NCBI GenBank assembly: GCA_017852795.1
Contig: JAFMKU010000022.1
Span: forward strand, 1 to 32,534
DNA length: 32,534 bases
Direction of reading: 5' to 3'
DNA from: Candidatus Neomicrothrix sp.
GTDB lineage: Bacteria; Actinomycetota; Acidimicrobiia; Acidimicrobiales; Aldehydirespiratoraceae
Below the pieces are notes generated by a model, which was not told the origin of the DNA, did no database searches, and worked only from the letters and a program-made list of their open reading frames with translations. Of the stretch, positions 1 through 6,914 are shown in pieces (within the stretch, counting starts at the first letter, position 1; each line of letters opens with the position of its first letter). The position numbers were made by a program, and so were the translations under genes.

Positions 1-174
1 AACCAGTCCAGCGAATACAACGCCACCCTTGGAGTGAAGCTGCTGTTTGTGCTGCTCAGCGGGTTGTTTGCGTTCATGCATTCGCGCACACCATCACCGG
101 CGGTTCGGGGCGCGACCGGCGGTCTGGGTCTGTTGGCTTCGCTGGCCGCGTTGGTCTTCGGCGTCATGTTGTGA
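1..174 (+). CDS. C-terminal end of a membrane protein (partial)
   Basis: An open frame enters from the left edge and ends at TGA 172-174, giving the last 57 residues of a protein. Two hydrophobic stretches are visible (around VKLLFVLLSGLFAFM and GLGLLASLAALVFGVML), separated by a short basic loop with HSR and VRG, so this is the end of a small multi-pass membrane protein. The family cannot be named from this fragment. Its stop overlaps the GTG start of tag (GTGA), so the two genes are probably translationally coupled. Confidence 0.6.
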   Translation, partial: NQSSEYNATLGVKLLFVLLSGLFAFMHSRTPSPAVRGATGGLGLLASLAALVFGVML

Positions 175-809
175 GCGACTGGCTCCGGGTTGGTGACGAT
201 GGCGTCCCCCGGTGCTGGTGGCCTGGAACCGATCCGGGGTACGTGGCTTACCACGATCATGAATGGGCTCGGCCGATGCGTGATGACCGGCGACTGTTCG
301 AAAAGATCTGTCTCGAAGGGTTTCAGGCTGGCCTTTCGTGGCTGACGATCCTGCGAAAACGCGACAACTTTCGGGACGCGTTCGCAGGGTTTGATCCGGT
401 GGTTGTGAGCCGCTTCGATGAAACCGACGTGGAGCGGCTCCTAGCCAACGAAGGGATCGTGCGTCACCAAGGCAAGATCCGATCGGCGATCAACAACGCT
501 GGTCGGGCCCGAGAACTCGCCGACGAGTTCGGTTCGCTCGCCGACTATTTCTGGGCGTACGAACCGGCAACGAGAGAAGGAGAGCGGACCACCGAAGCGC
601 CGATTCCGGCGACGACACCGACCTCCACCCGGCTCGCCCGAGATCTGAAACGGCGAGGATGGACCTTTGTGGGCCCGACCACCGTGTACGCCTTCATGCA
701 GGCGATGGGTTTGGTGAACGATCACCTGCCGGGCTGTCTCGCCGGGGACGAATGCCGAATTGAGCGGCGCCAAGCAACGTTGCTCGATCCACCACCCGGC
801 GACCGCTAG
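171..809 (+). CDS. tag: DNA-3-methyladenine glycosylase I
   Basis: This is a base-excision repair enzyme that removes 3-methyladenine from alkylated DNA. The 212-residue protein matches the Tag family closely. It has the N-terminal RCWW and AYHDHEW segments, the core CLEGFQAGLSWLTIL, the GIVRHQGKI helix and the C-terminal FMQAMGLVNDHLPGC. The zinc ligands of the family are present as Cys15, His28, His185 and Cys189. The start is the GTG overlapping the upstream stop (GTGA). Length is slightly above the usual 185-190 because of a C-terminal tail. The identification is firm; alkylation-specific regulation is not visible in the sequence. Confidence 0.95.
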   Translation: MSDWLRVGDDGVPRCWWPGTDPGYVAYHDHEWARPMRDDRRLFEKICLEGFQAGLSWLTILRKRDNFRDAFAGFDPVVVSRFDETDVERLLANEGIVRHQGKIRSAINNAGRARELADEFGSLADYFWAYEPATREGERTTEAPIPATTPTSTRLARDLKRRGWTFVGPTTVYAFMQAMGLVNDHLPGCLAGDECRIERRQATLLDPPPGDR

Positions 810-812
810 CGT
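807..812 (+). promoter_or_regulatory. Candidate -10 box (TAGCGT) for the DMT transporter
   Basis: TAGCGT lies 7 nt before the ATG at 820 and uses the tag stop codon as its first three bases. It has the same geometry as a dozen other starts in this window and suggests a leaderless transcript. No good -35 is seen. Confidence 0.4.
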
Positions 813-819
813 CTCGGTG

Positions 820-1746
820 ATGGTTGAACCTGCTCAACACTCCGACGATTCCGCGACTGTTTCGTCGTTCGCCTCGGTGCGGGCCGAGGACCGCCCGTTC
901 GACCCACTCGACTGGGTGCTGTTGTCGGTGCTGTCGCTCATCTGGGGGGCGTCGTTTCTGTTTATGGCCATCGGGCTCGAAGCGTTCGAACCGGGTCTTG
1001 TCACCTTGCTTCGGGTCGGTTTCGGCGCGCTCACTATTGCCTTTTTGCCTGCTTCGCACGCGTCCGTTCCCCGCCAGGCGTTGCCTCGGGTTGCCCTGCT
1101 CGGGTTTACCTGGATGGCGTTTCCGCTGAGCCTGTTTCCCCTAGCTCAGCAATGGATCGACTCGTCGGTGGCCGGGATGCTCAATAGCGGGATGCCGTTG
1201 ATGACGGTGCTGATTGCCTGGCTGGTGTTCAAGACGCCGACCGGCCCCAAACGCCTTGCGGGGGTGGTGGTCGGTTTTGGAGGGATCCTGCTCATCAGCC
1301 TTCCCGAGTTCTCCACCTCGGGAACCAACGCGGCCGGGGTGCTGCTGGTCCTGCTCGCGGTGTGCTCCTACGGGTTCGCGGTGAACATTGCCGGCCCGTT
1401 GCAGCGAGAGTTTGGGGCGCTACCGGTGATTGCCCGGGCATTGGGGTTCGCTACCGCGTTCTGCCTTCCGCTAGGGCTGACAGGTGCCGCGCAGTCGTCG
1501 TTTGCCTGGGACTCGCTGGCGGCTTGTGCGGCGGTGGGGATCGGCGGCACCGGACTGGCGTATTCGCTGGCCAGTTTGCTCACCGGCCGCACCGGTGCCG
1601 TTCGGATGTCGGTGGTTACCTATGTGATCCCACTGGTCGCCGTTGCCCTCGGGGTGGTGCTGCGTGACGAAGCGGTGAGCGAATGGGCGCTGGCCGGAAC
1701 GTTGGTGGCGTTAGCGGGGGCGTTCCTGACCAGTCGCGTCGACTAG
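820..1746 (+). CDS. EamA/DMT-family transporter
   Basis: A membrane exporter of the drug/metabolite transporter superfamily; the substrate is unknown. The 308-residue protein has about ten hydrophobic segments in two EamA repeats. The first begins near WVLLSVLSLIWGASFLFM and the second near GVLLVLLAVCSYGFAVNI, which is typical for the family in length and layout. ATG 820 was chosen because a TAGCGT box sits 7 nt upstream. The frame is open further upstream to a TTG at 760 inside tag, but that start is unlikely. The gene converges with the SDR gene with only 10 bp between their stops. Confidence 0.85.
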   Translation: MVEPAQHSDDSATVSSFASVRAEDRPFDPLDWVLLSVLSLIWGASFLFMAIGLEAFEPGLVTLLRVGFGALTIAFLPASHASVPRQALPRVALLGFTWMAFPLSLFPLAQQWIDSSVAGMLNSGMPLMTVLIAWLVFKTPTGPKRLAGVVVGFGGILLISLPEFSTSGTNAAGVLLVLLAVCSYGFAVNIAGPLQREFGALPVIARALGFATAFCLPLGLTGAAQSSFAWDSLAACAAVGIGGTGLAYSLASLLTGRTGAVRMSVVTYVIPLVAVALGVVLRDEAVSEWALAGTLVALAGAFLTSRVD

Positions 1747-1781
1747 CCAACGACGATCAAATACGGTTGTCGTCGCGTTGG
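1747..1781. terminator. Hairpin between convergent genes
   Basis: Inverted repeat: CCAA (1747-1750) plus CGACGA (1751-1756) pair with TCGTCG (1770-1775) and TTGG (1778-1781), with a 2-nt bulge and a 13-nt loop. It sits exactly at the junction of two convergent genes, so it could end transcription from both sides. There is no T-tract, which is common for high-GC actinobacteria. Confidence 0.4.
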
Positions 1782-2851
1782 TAGGACGTGCCGGGCCCGG
1801 CATATGCCAGGCCGTATCCGGGCGGCCATTTCCAGTCGATCACCGGTTGGTCAGCGATCACTCGCCGCCACCAAGCAACGAGACGATCCTCGTTGGGGTA
1901 GTCGAACGGATCCTCAAGGATCTGTTCGGTTTGGCCACCGTCTTCGGGAGGGTGCTCGGCCCACCAGTGGGCGGTACGGGCTACCGCATCTCGAGCCGGG
2001 ACTTTGTCCCGATAGCCGAGCCGGTGGCGGAGCTTCGCAGTGTCAAACACCCGATGGTGGCTGGTCGGTTGGGTCAGCAACGGCCAACTCGGTCGGGCCA
2101 ACGGGGCTGGTATCGAGATCAGCTCCCAGTCGTGGCCGAGGGTAGCGGCACAAATCTCGGCCACCTGGCGCAGGGTCAGGCATTCGTCATCGGCGGCGTT
2201 AAACACCTCGCCTTTGGCCTGTTCGGGTTGGTCGACGGCGAGCAGCAACGCGTGGGCAAGGTTTTCGACGTAGCCGAACGTGTTGAGCACGGCACCATCA
2301 TCAGGGAGGATCAGATGGGGTCGCCGGTCAAGGATGCGGCGAACAATCGACCACTCACGGGGTGCGAGCTGACGGGGACCGTAGACGAACGGGTAACGGA
2401 AATGGGTGGCTTCCGGTTGCAGTTCGAACAGCCGCTGTTCGGTGGCGGCCACCCGGTAGGACTTGCCGTCGTCGGTTTCATCAGCGGTAGCCGCGTCTTC
2501 GGTGACGGGAACCGCAAGCCCGGCCGGTGAGTGACGGTAGGGATCGAAATACCCGCGGTAGGCCGGGCCACCCCCCACCGAAAGGAAATGTCCGACTCGT
2601 CCCTGAAGGGTTTCGGCGATGGTCCGTAACCGACCGTAGGTCACGATGGCGACATCCCAGGACTCGCGTCCAATGGTGGAGCTGAGCGCATCGGCATCTC
2701 GCACATCGGTGTGGATGTGGCGAAGATGCATCAGTTCAGGTAGTTCGTGTTGGCCGGTGTGGCAGATCGTGACGTCGTGATTTCGCTCCACCAGACCAGC
2801 AACGATGGCTGGCCCGGTGGGGCCTGTGCCTCCGACGACCAACACCTTCAT
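1757..2851 (-). CDS. Atypical NAD(P)-dependent epimerase/dehydratase (SDR)
   Basis: An extended short-chain dehydrogenase-like protein of 364 residues with an N-terminal Rossmann fold, MKVLVVGGTGPTG (glycines 7, 8, 10, 13), and an epimerase-like body (FRYPFVYGPRQ; FNAADDECLTLRQVAE). The usual catalytic YxxxK is not intact: Tyr132 is present in SYRVAATE, but the lysine position holds Ala136. The protein is therefore an atypical SDR that may bind NAD(P) without ordinary epimerase chemistry. The C-terminal 70 residues are rich in Trp and Pro. The gene lies 36 bp downstream of the acyl-CoA synthetase gene in the same direction, and an AGGCGGAG sequence precedes its ATG, so the two are likely co-transcribed. 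The substrate is unknown. Confidence 0.75.
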   Translation of the reverse strand: MKVLVVGGTGPTGPAIVAGLVERNHDVTICHTGQHELPELMHLRHIHTDVRDADALSSTIGRESWDVAIVTYGRLRTIAETLQGRVGHFLSVGGGPAYRGYFDPYRHSPAGLAVPVTEDAATADETDDGKSYRVAATEQRLFELQPEATHFRYPFVYGPRQLAPREWSIVRRILDRRPHLILPDDGAVLNTFGYVENLAHALLLAVDQPEQAKGEVFNAADDECLTLRQVAEICAATLGHDWELISIPAPLARPSWPLLTQPTSHHRVFDTAKLRHRLGYRDKVPARDAVARTAHWWAEHPPEDGGQTEQILEDPFDYPNEDRLVAWWRRVIADQPVIDWKWPPGYGLAYAGPGTSYQRDDNRI

Positions 2852-2887
2852 GGTTGTCTCCGCCTTCGAGTCGAGCGCACGGCCGCG

Positions 2888-4435
2888 TTAGTCGGCGGTG
2901 AGCTCGGCGAACTGGTCACGAAGCACCCGCTTGAGCACTTTGCCGGTCGGGTTTCGTGGGATCACGTCGATGAACTCCACGGCCTTGGGTTGTTTGAAAC
3001 GGGCCAGCTTCCCTTGGCAGTGTTCGATGATCTGCTCGGCGGTGACCGAATCGTCGGCCCGGACCACGACCGCCAACGGCGACTCGCCCCAAGCCTCCGA
3101 CGCAATACCAATCACGGCGACCTCGTTGACGCCGTCCATGGCGAAGATCACGCTTTCGATCTCGGCCGGGTAAACGTTTTCGCCACCCGAAATGATCATG
3201 TCTTTGAGCCGGTCCTGGATGTAGACGAAACCGTCAGCGTCCATCACCGCAATGTCGCCGGTTCGAAGCCAGCCGTCGACGATCGTTTCCGCAGTGGCTT
3301 CGGGCCGGTTCCAGTAGCCGGTCATCAGATGCGGTCCGGCAATCAGCACCTCACCGGGTTCATCGGGGGCGCAGTCGTTCCCGTTGTCATCAACGACCCG
3401 GACCTGAGTAAAGAAAAACTCTTTGCCGGTTGAACCGGCTCGGGCTAGCGCATCGTCGGGGGAGATGAGACAGCCGGGCCCGCAGGTTTCGGTTAGGCCG
3501 TACACCTGATGGATTTCGATACCCATCGCGGCGTAGGTCTCAATGAGGGCGACCGGCACCGGAGCGGCCCCCGACATCACCCACCGCAGGCTTGAAAGGT
3601 CGTGGGCGTCTTTGTCGTAGGTGAGCAGCATGAATTGCAGCATTGCTGGCACCGCCAAGGTGACGGTGATCTGCTCGCTGCCGAACACTTCCCAGATCCG
3701 TACCGGATCAAACTCGCTCATGATCGTGCAGGTGCCACCTTTCTGCATGGTTGACACCATCGGGTTGAGCGCGCCGACGTGGAAGAGTGGCAGGCAGATC
3801 AGGTAGTTGTCGCCGTAGCGGGTGTCGGCGGTGCTGTTACCGGTGAGGCAGCTCCACAGCATGGTGTTGTGGGTGTGCATGGCGCCTTTGGGCAGGCCGG
3901 TGGTTCCTGAGGTGTACATGATGAACAGCAGGTCGTCATCGGCAGCGTTGATGGTCGGTTCCTGATGGGCAGCGGCGGCCATCATGTCCTCGTAGGACTC
4001 GGCGAAACTGGGTCGATCGGCGGCGTCACCGACATGAATCCAGCGGGTGATCTGGGTGCCGTCGGTGCCCCGGGACTGCAATTCGGTTGCGACCTCGTTG
4101 AACGCCGACCCGAAGACCATGACGGTGGCACCCGAATCGTTGAGGATGAACGACAGTTCGTCGGCGACCAGACGCCAGTTGAGGGCAACAATGACACCCC
4201 CGACTTTGGCCGCCCCAAAGAAGGTCTCCACAAACTCTGGACCGTTCATGAGCAGCGTCGCTACCCGGTCACCTTTGCTTAGCCCTCCGGCCAGCAAACC
4301 ATTCGCGAGTTGATTACAGCGAGCATCAAGTTCGGTGTAGGTCTGGCGGCGTCCACTGGTGATGTCCACCAGAGCGGTGGTGTTGGGGTTGAGGTTGGCG
4401 CGCTTGGCGATGAACTGACCGATGTTGTGCTGCAT
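2888..4435 (-). CDS. Acyl-CoA synthetase (AMP-forming, FadD-like)
   Basis: An adenylate-forming ligase that activates a carboxylic acid with ATP and joins it to CoA. The 515-residue protein has the P-loop YTSGTTGLPKGAMHTH starting at residue 174, YGLTETCG, the hinge/ATP motif GWLRTGD, the A8-type KDMIISGGENVYPAEIE, and the C-terminal catalytic-lysine motif PRNPTGKVLK. The length is typical for medium- or long-chain acyl-CoA synthetases of actinobacteria; chain length cannot be decided. The start at ATG 4435 is supported by TACGAT 6 nt upstream. It heads a two-gene unit with the SDR and is divergent from the selenoprotein cluster. Confidence 0.92.
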   Translation of the reverse strand: MQHNIGQFIAKRANLNPNTTALVDITSGRRQTYTELDARCNQLANGLLAGGLSKGDRVATLLMNGPEFVETFFGAAKVGGVIVALNWRLVADELSFILNDSGATVMVFGSAFNEVATELQSRGTDGTQITRWIHVGDAADRPSFAESYEDMMAAAAHQEPTINAADDDLLFIMYTSGTTGLPKGAMHTHNTMLWSCLTGNSTADTRYGDNYLICLPLFHVGALNPMVSTMQKGGTCTIMSEFDPVRIWEVFGSEQITVTLAVPAMLQFMLLTYDKDAHDLSSLRWVMSGAAPVPVALIETYAAMGIEIHQVYGLTETCGPGCLISPDDALARAGSTGKEFFFTQVRVVDDNGNDCAPDEPGEVLIAGPHLMTGYWNRPEATAETIVDGWLRTGDIAVMDADGFVYIQDRLKDMIISGGENVYPAEIESVIFAMDGVNEVAVIGIASEAWGESPLAVVVRADDSVTAEQIIEHCQGKLARFKQPKAVEFIDVIPRNPTGKVLKRVLRDQFAELTAD

Positions 4436-4441
4436 CGGGCG

Positions 4442-4447
4442 ATCGTA
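4442..4447 (-). promoter_or_regulatory. Candidate leaderless -10 box (TACGAT) for the acyl-CoA synthetase
   Basis: TACGAT on the minus strand, followed by 6 nt and the ATG at 4435. It matches the TANNNT-N6-8-start pattern seen repeatedly in this window. Confidence 0.45.
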
Positions 4448-4551
4448 GACCGAGGACAGCGTCGATGCTCATTGGACTACGGCGATCTCGTTGACGCCGT
4501 GATCTGGGGCCGCCACCGCTTAACCAGTTGGTGTCAGCCGGACTGACAGAT

Positions 4552-4557
4552 TATGCT
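4552..4557 (+). promoter_or_regulatory. Possible -10 box (TATGCT) for the selenoprotein cluster
   Basis: TATGCT, with TTGGTG at 4528-4533 as a weak -35 (18-nt spacer). It would give a leader of roughly 70 nt carrying the GT-rich repeat and the Shine-Dalgarno sequence of the gene at 4637. This is a tentative reading by eye. Confidence 0.25.
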
Positions 4558-4610
4558 GCGTTGGTGTTGCCGTCGGTGTTGGTGTTGCCGTCGGTGTAGG
4601 TGTTGGCGTT
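4557..4610 (+). repeat. Imperfect 18-bp tandem repeat, three copies, in the leader of the selenoprotein gene
   Basis: Units lie at about 4557-4574, 4575-4592 and 4593-4610. The second unit is ggtgttggtgttgccgtc and the others differ at a few positions. The tract is GT-rich on the plus strand and continues as ggtagtggttg. It fills most of the 4436-4636 intergenic region between two divergent genes; nothing else is evident there apart from the promoter candidates. It may be a structured or slippage-prone leader; its function is unknown. Confidence 0.6.
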
Positions 4611-4636
4611 GGTAGTGGTTGAGCAACGGAGGGGTT

Positions 4637-5791
4637 ATGGCTGGTGATGAGGCAATGAGGGCATTTGGAGATTCGCTCCCGGCGCCGGTGTTTGACAATC
4701 CGGCATGGGTCACACCCCGACCGCTCGCTGAAGCAACGGTGGCGATCGTGACCTCGGCGGCCATTCACCAAAGTAGCGATGAGCGGTTCACTGCCGACGA
4801 CGCCGGATATCGGTTCATCGACCGAAGTGCCCGCGACCTCGTGCTCGGCCATTGGAGTCCGAACTTTGACCGCACCGGGTTCAGCCTCGACATCAACGTG
4901 GTTTTTCCCATAGACCGACTCGAAGAACTCGCCGCTGACGGCACCATCGGTCGGGTCGCAGACCGTCACCTGTCGTTCGCCGGCAACCAACCCGACGATG
5001 TTGCGGTGCTGCGTCACGACAGCGGCCCCGCCGCGGCCGCGGCGCTCAAAGCCGACGGGGTCGACATCGTCTTACTCACACCGGTTTGACCGCTCTGCAC
5101 GCGCACCGTGAGTGTGCTCGCCCATGTGTTCGAAGCGGCAGGGATCGCCACCGTCACCCTCGCCTCCACTCGCTCGGTCGCCCAACGGGTGGCACCCCCT
5201 CGGGCGCTGTGGTGCGGGTTCCCGCTCGGCCGACCGCTGGGACGTCCGGGTGACCCGGCCTTTCAACACGACGTTTTGCGTCGGGCGTTTGCCCTGCTCG
5301 ACGCACCAACCGGTCCGGTGCTGGTTGACCATCCCGAAATCATCGAAGCCGACGAAACCCCGTTCACCTGTCAGATCCCCGCCGCCTACGACCCTGACGC
5401 ATCCGAGGCAATCACTGAGGTTCGCGGGTTGAGAAAAGCTTACGAACGTTCGATCACGAAACGAGGCGTAACCCAAGTCGGTCGAGCGGTAGACGCTGAC
5501 GGGATCGAAGATGCGGTACGTGCGCTGGAACGCATCGCCGCCGGGACCCCTTGGCGGGAGGCCAATATCCCCGACGGCAACACCACCGCAGTGGTTCACG
5601 ACATCCGCTCGTACTACGAGGAAGCGTCGCTTGAACTGGTTTCCGGACCGCCGCCTGAGGGGCGAGCCGCCGAAGCCTGGTTTTACGAGACGACCCAAAC
5701 CGGGGGTGTCGTAATGGCAGCCCGAAACCAAATCCGGGAGCAGGGTGCATCGTTCCCGGTCTGGTTCTACATGGCACCCGGTCACCGATGA
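4637..5791 (+). CDS. GrdB-like selenoprotein (glycine/sarcosine/betaine reductase component B family), with in-frame TGA as selenocysteine
   Basis: Read through TGA 5087-5089, this is a 384-residue protein. The part before the TGA (NFDRTGFSLDINVVFPIDRL, residues around the 70s-90s; DGVDIVLLTPV) continues in the same frame without a gap into U151-PLCTRTVSVLAHVFEAAGIATV and then PPRALWCGFPLGRPLGRPGD. The UxxCT motif is the redox motif of the GrdB/reductase component B selenoprotein family. The start at ATG 4637 has GGAGG (4628-4632) at good distance. The second half has no credible start or Shine-Dalgarno sequence of its own. In clostridia these proteins take a substrate amine and pass a Se-carboxymethyl group to GrdA, but no GrdA or acetyl-phosphate-forming partners are here, so the substrate is unknown. 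The stop overlaps the TetR gene by ATGA. The alternative, a nonsense mutation, is less likely because the TGA sits exactly at the motif's redox position. Confidence 0.85.
5087..5089 (+). other. Selenocysteine codon (UGA) in the GrdB-like gene
   Basis: TGA in frame with the start at 4637 (codon 151), followed by CCG CTC TGC ACG, i.e. Sec-Pro-Leu-Cys-Thr. It falls at the redox position of the family's UxxCT motif. The window has no selA, selB, selC or selD, so decoding must depend on genes elsewhere. Confidence 0.8.
5101..5117 (+). other. Candidate bacterial SECIS hairpin
   Basis: GCGCAC (5101-5106) pairs with GTGTGC (5112-5117), one G-U included, with loop CGTGA beginning 18 nt after the TGA. 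The loop has G at its second position, as in described bacterial SECIS elements. An alternative register pairs GCACGC (5097-5102) with the same 3' arm and leaves a 9-nt loop beginning with G. Both are compatible with an apical stem for SelB; neither was folded computationally. Confidence 0.5.
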
Positions 5792-6438
5792 GCAGCGAAC
5801 TCGCTGAAGTTGACGGGCGACGGGCTCGCCGGTTCCACAACCGTGAAGCGGTAGTGGACGCCATGCTCTCGCTCTACGCCGAAGGAGAACTGGCCCCGAC
5901 CGTGGCGCAAGTCGCGGCCCGGGCCGGTCTGTCTGACCGCAGCCTTTTTCGGTACTTCGCCGACGCCGAGGAGCTTTACCGGGTTGCGGTAGACCGTCAT
6001 TTGCAGTCCACCCAAGAACGGATCCCGGTACCGGGACCCCGACCGTCGACGACCCATCAACGGATCACCCGGTTCGTCAACCATCGGCTTGACCTTTACG
6101 AAACCAACGCACCGATCGCTCGGGCGGGCCGGCTACACGCCGGACGCAGCGAGGTGCTGGCCGCATCGCTTGACCAGAATCGCCAGCGGATGCGAGCCGA
6201 TGCGTTTGCGTACTTTGCCGAAGACCTGGCGCGACTTTCTTCCGATGAACAGCAGCTGGTTCGACCTCAACTGGCGCTGGCGGGAACGTTCGAGGTGCTC
6301 GAAGCGCTGCGGGTTCAACAAGGTTTGAGCACCGCCGAAGCTCGACGAACGCTGACCCACACGCTCAGCTTGCTGCTCGGACTCGACGCTGCCAGTTCAC
6401 CAACTGATTCCAACCCTCGGGAAAGGCCCCGTACATGA
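5788..6438 (+). CDS. TetR-family transcriptional regulator
   Basis: A 216-residue protein with an N-terminal TetR-type helix-turn-helix near residues 15-60, containing VAQVAARAGLSDRSLFRYF and then an acidic AEEL helix, followed by an all-helical ligand domain of no recognised specificity. The ATG overlaps the selenoprotein stop (ATGA), and its own TGA overlaps the next ATG in the same way, so it is embedded in the cluster. TetR proteins are usually dimeric repressors responding to a small molecule. It probably controls this cluster, possibly through the leader around 4552-4636, but no operator palindrome was found. Confidence 0.88.
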   Translation: MSSELAEVDGRRARRFHNREAVVDAMLSLYAEGELAPTVAQVAARAGLSDRSLFRYFADAEELYRVAVDRHLQSTQERIPVPGPRPSTTHQRITRFVNHRLDLYETNAPIARAGRLHAGRSEVLAASLDQNRQRMRADAFAYFAEDLARLSSDEQQLVRPQLALAGTFEVLEALRVQQGLSTAEARRTLTHTLSLLLGLDAASSPTDSNPRERPRT

Positions 6439-6914
6439 CCCCACTCGTTTCATCAGGATCCTCATCAGCCTCACCGGCGGCTGTCTGGTCGGTGCTGTCC
6501 GGCTTCTTCGATCTGGCAACGTGGGCCGATGGGGTTGACCACTCCAGCGCGCTCACCGCGACTCCGGTCGGGCTGGGCGCGACCCGACGGGTACAAGTCA
6601 AGTCCTCGGTGCTGATCGAAGAGATCGTGCACTTCGAGCCGGAGTCGGTTCTGGCCTACCAGATCCGGGGTCTACCCCCGGTCGCGTTCCAGGTTGAAAA
6701 CCGCTGGCAGCTCACCCGCCGCGCCAACGGCGGCACCGACATTTCGCTTACCTTGACGATGGAGCCACTACCCAAACCGATCGCCAAGCTAATCGCACAA
6801 CTCCTTCGACGACGGATGGCTTCAGCCAACCGAAAATTTGTCAAAGACCTGATCACCGCCTCGCAACACGCCAAGGCCCCTCACCTGGCTGACAATGACG
6901 GAGCATCGCAATGA
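6435..6914 (+). CDS. SRPBCC-family protein (polyketide cyclase/dehydrase-like)
   Basis: A 159-residue protein of the START/Bet v 1-like SRPBCC fold. It begins with the typical ASPAAVWSVLSGFFDLATWADG, followed by a glycine turn (VGLGATRRV), an EEIVHFEPESVLAYQI strand pair, the strand HLTLTMEP-like ISLTLTMEPLP, and a long C-terminal helix. Members bind hydrophobic ligands in a deep cavity, and some are aromatase/cyclases or lipid carriers. No catalytic residues define a reaction here. It is overlapped by ATGA junctions on both sides, so it is translated with TetR and the sulfatase fusion. Confidence 0.8.
   Translation: MTPLVSSGSSSASPAAVWSVLSGFFDLATWADGVDHSSALTATPVGLGATRRVQVKSSVLIEEIVHFEPESVLAYQIRGLPPVAFQVENRWQLTRRANGGTDISLTLTMEPLPKPIAKLIAQLLRRRMASANRKFVKDLITASQHAKAPHLADNDGASQ

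Noticed and set aside
4520-5017. Minus-strand frame with a PTPTPTATPT tail, antisense to the selenoprotein gene
   Set aside because: The Pro-Thr run is the reverse reading of the GT-rich repeat, and the rest is antisense to a well-supported gene; no ribosome-binding site or family.
5108-5791. Second half of the GrdB-like gene as an independent gene
   Set aside because: It is in frame with the first half, lacks a Shine-Dalgarno sequence or TANNNT box, and would lose the UxxCT motif; read-through of the TGA explains it better.
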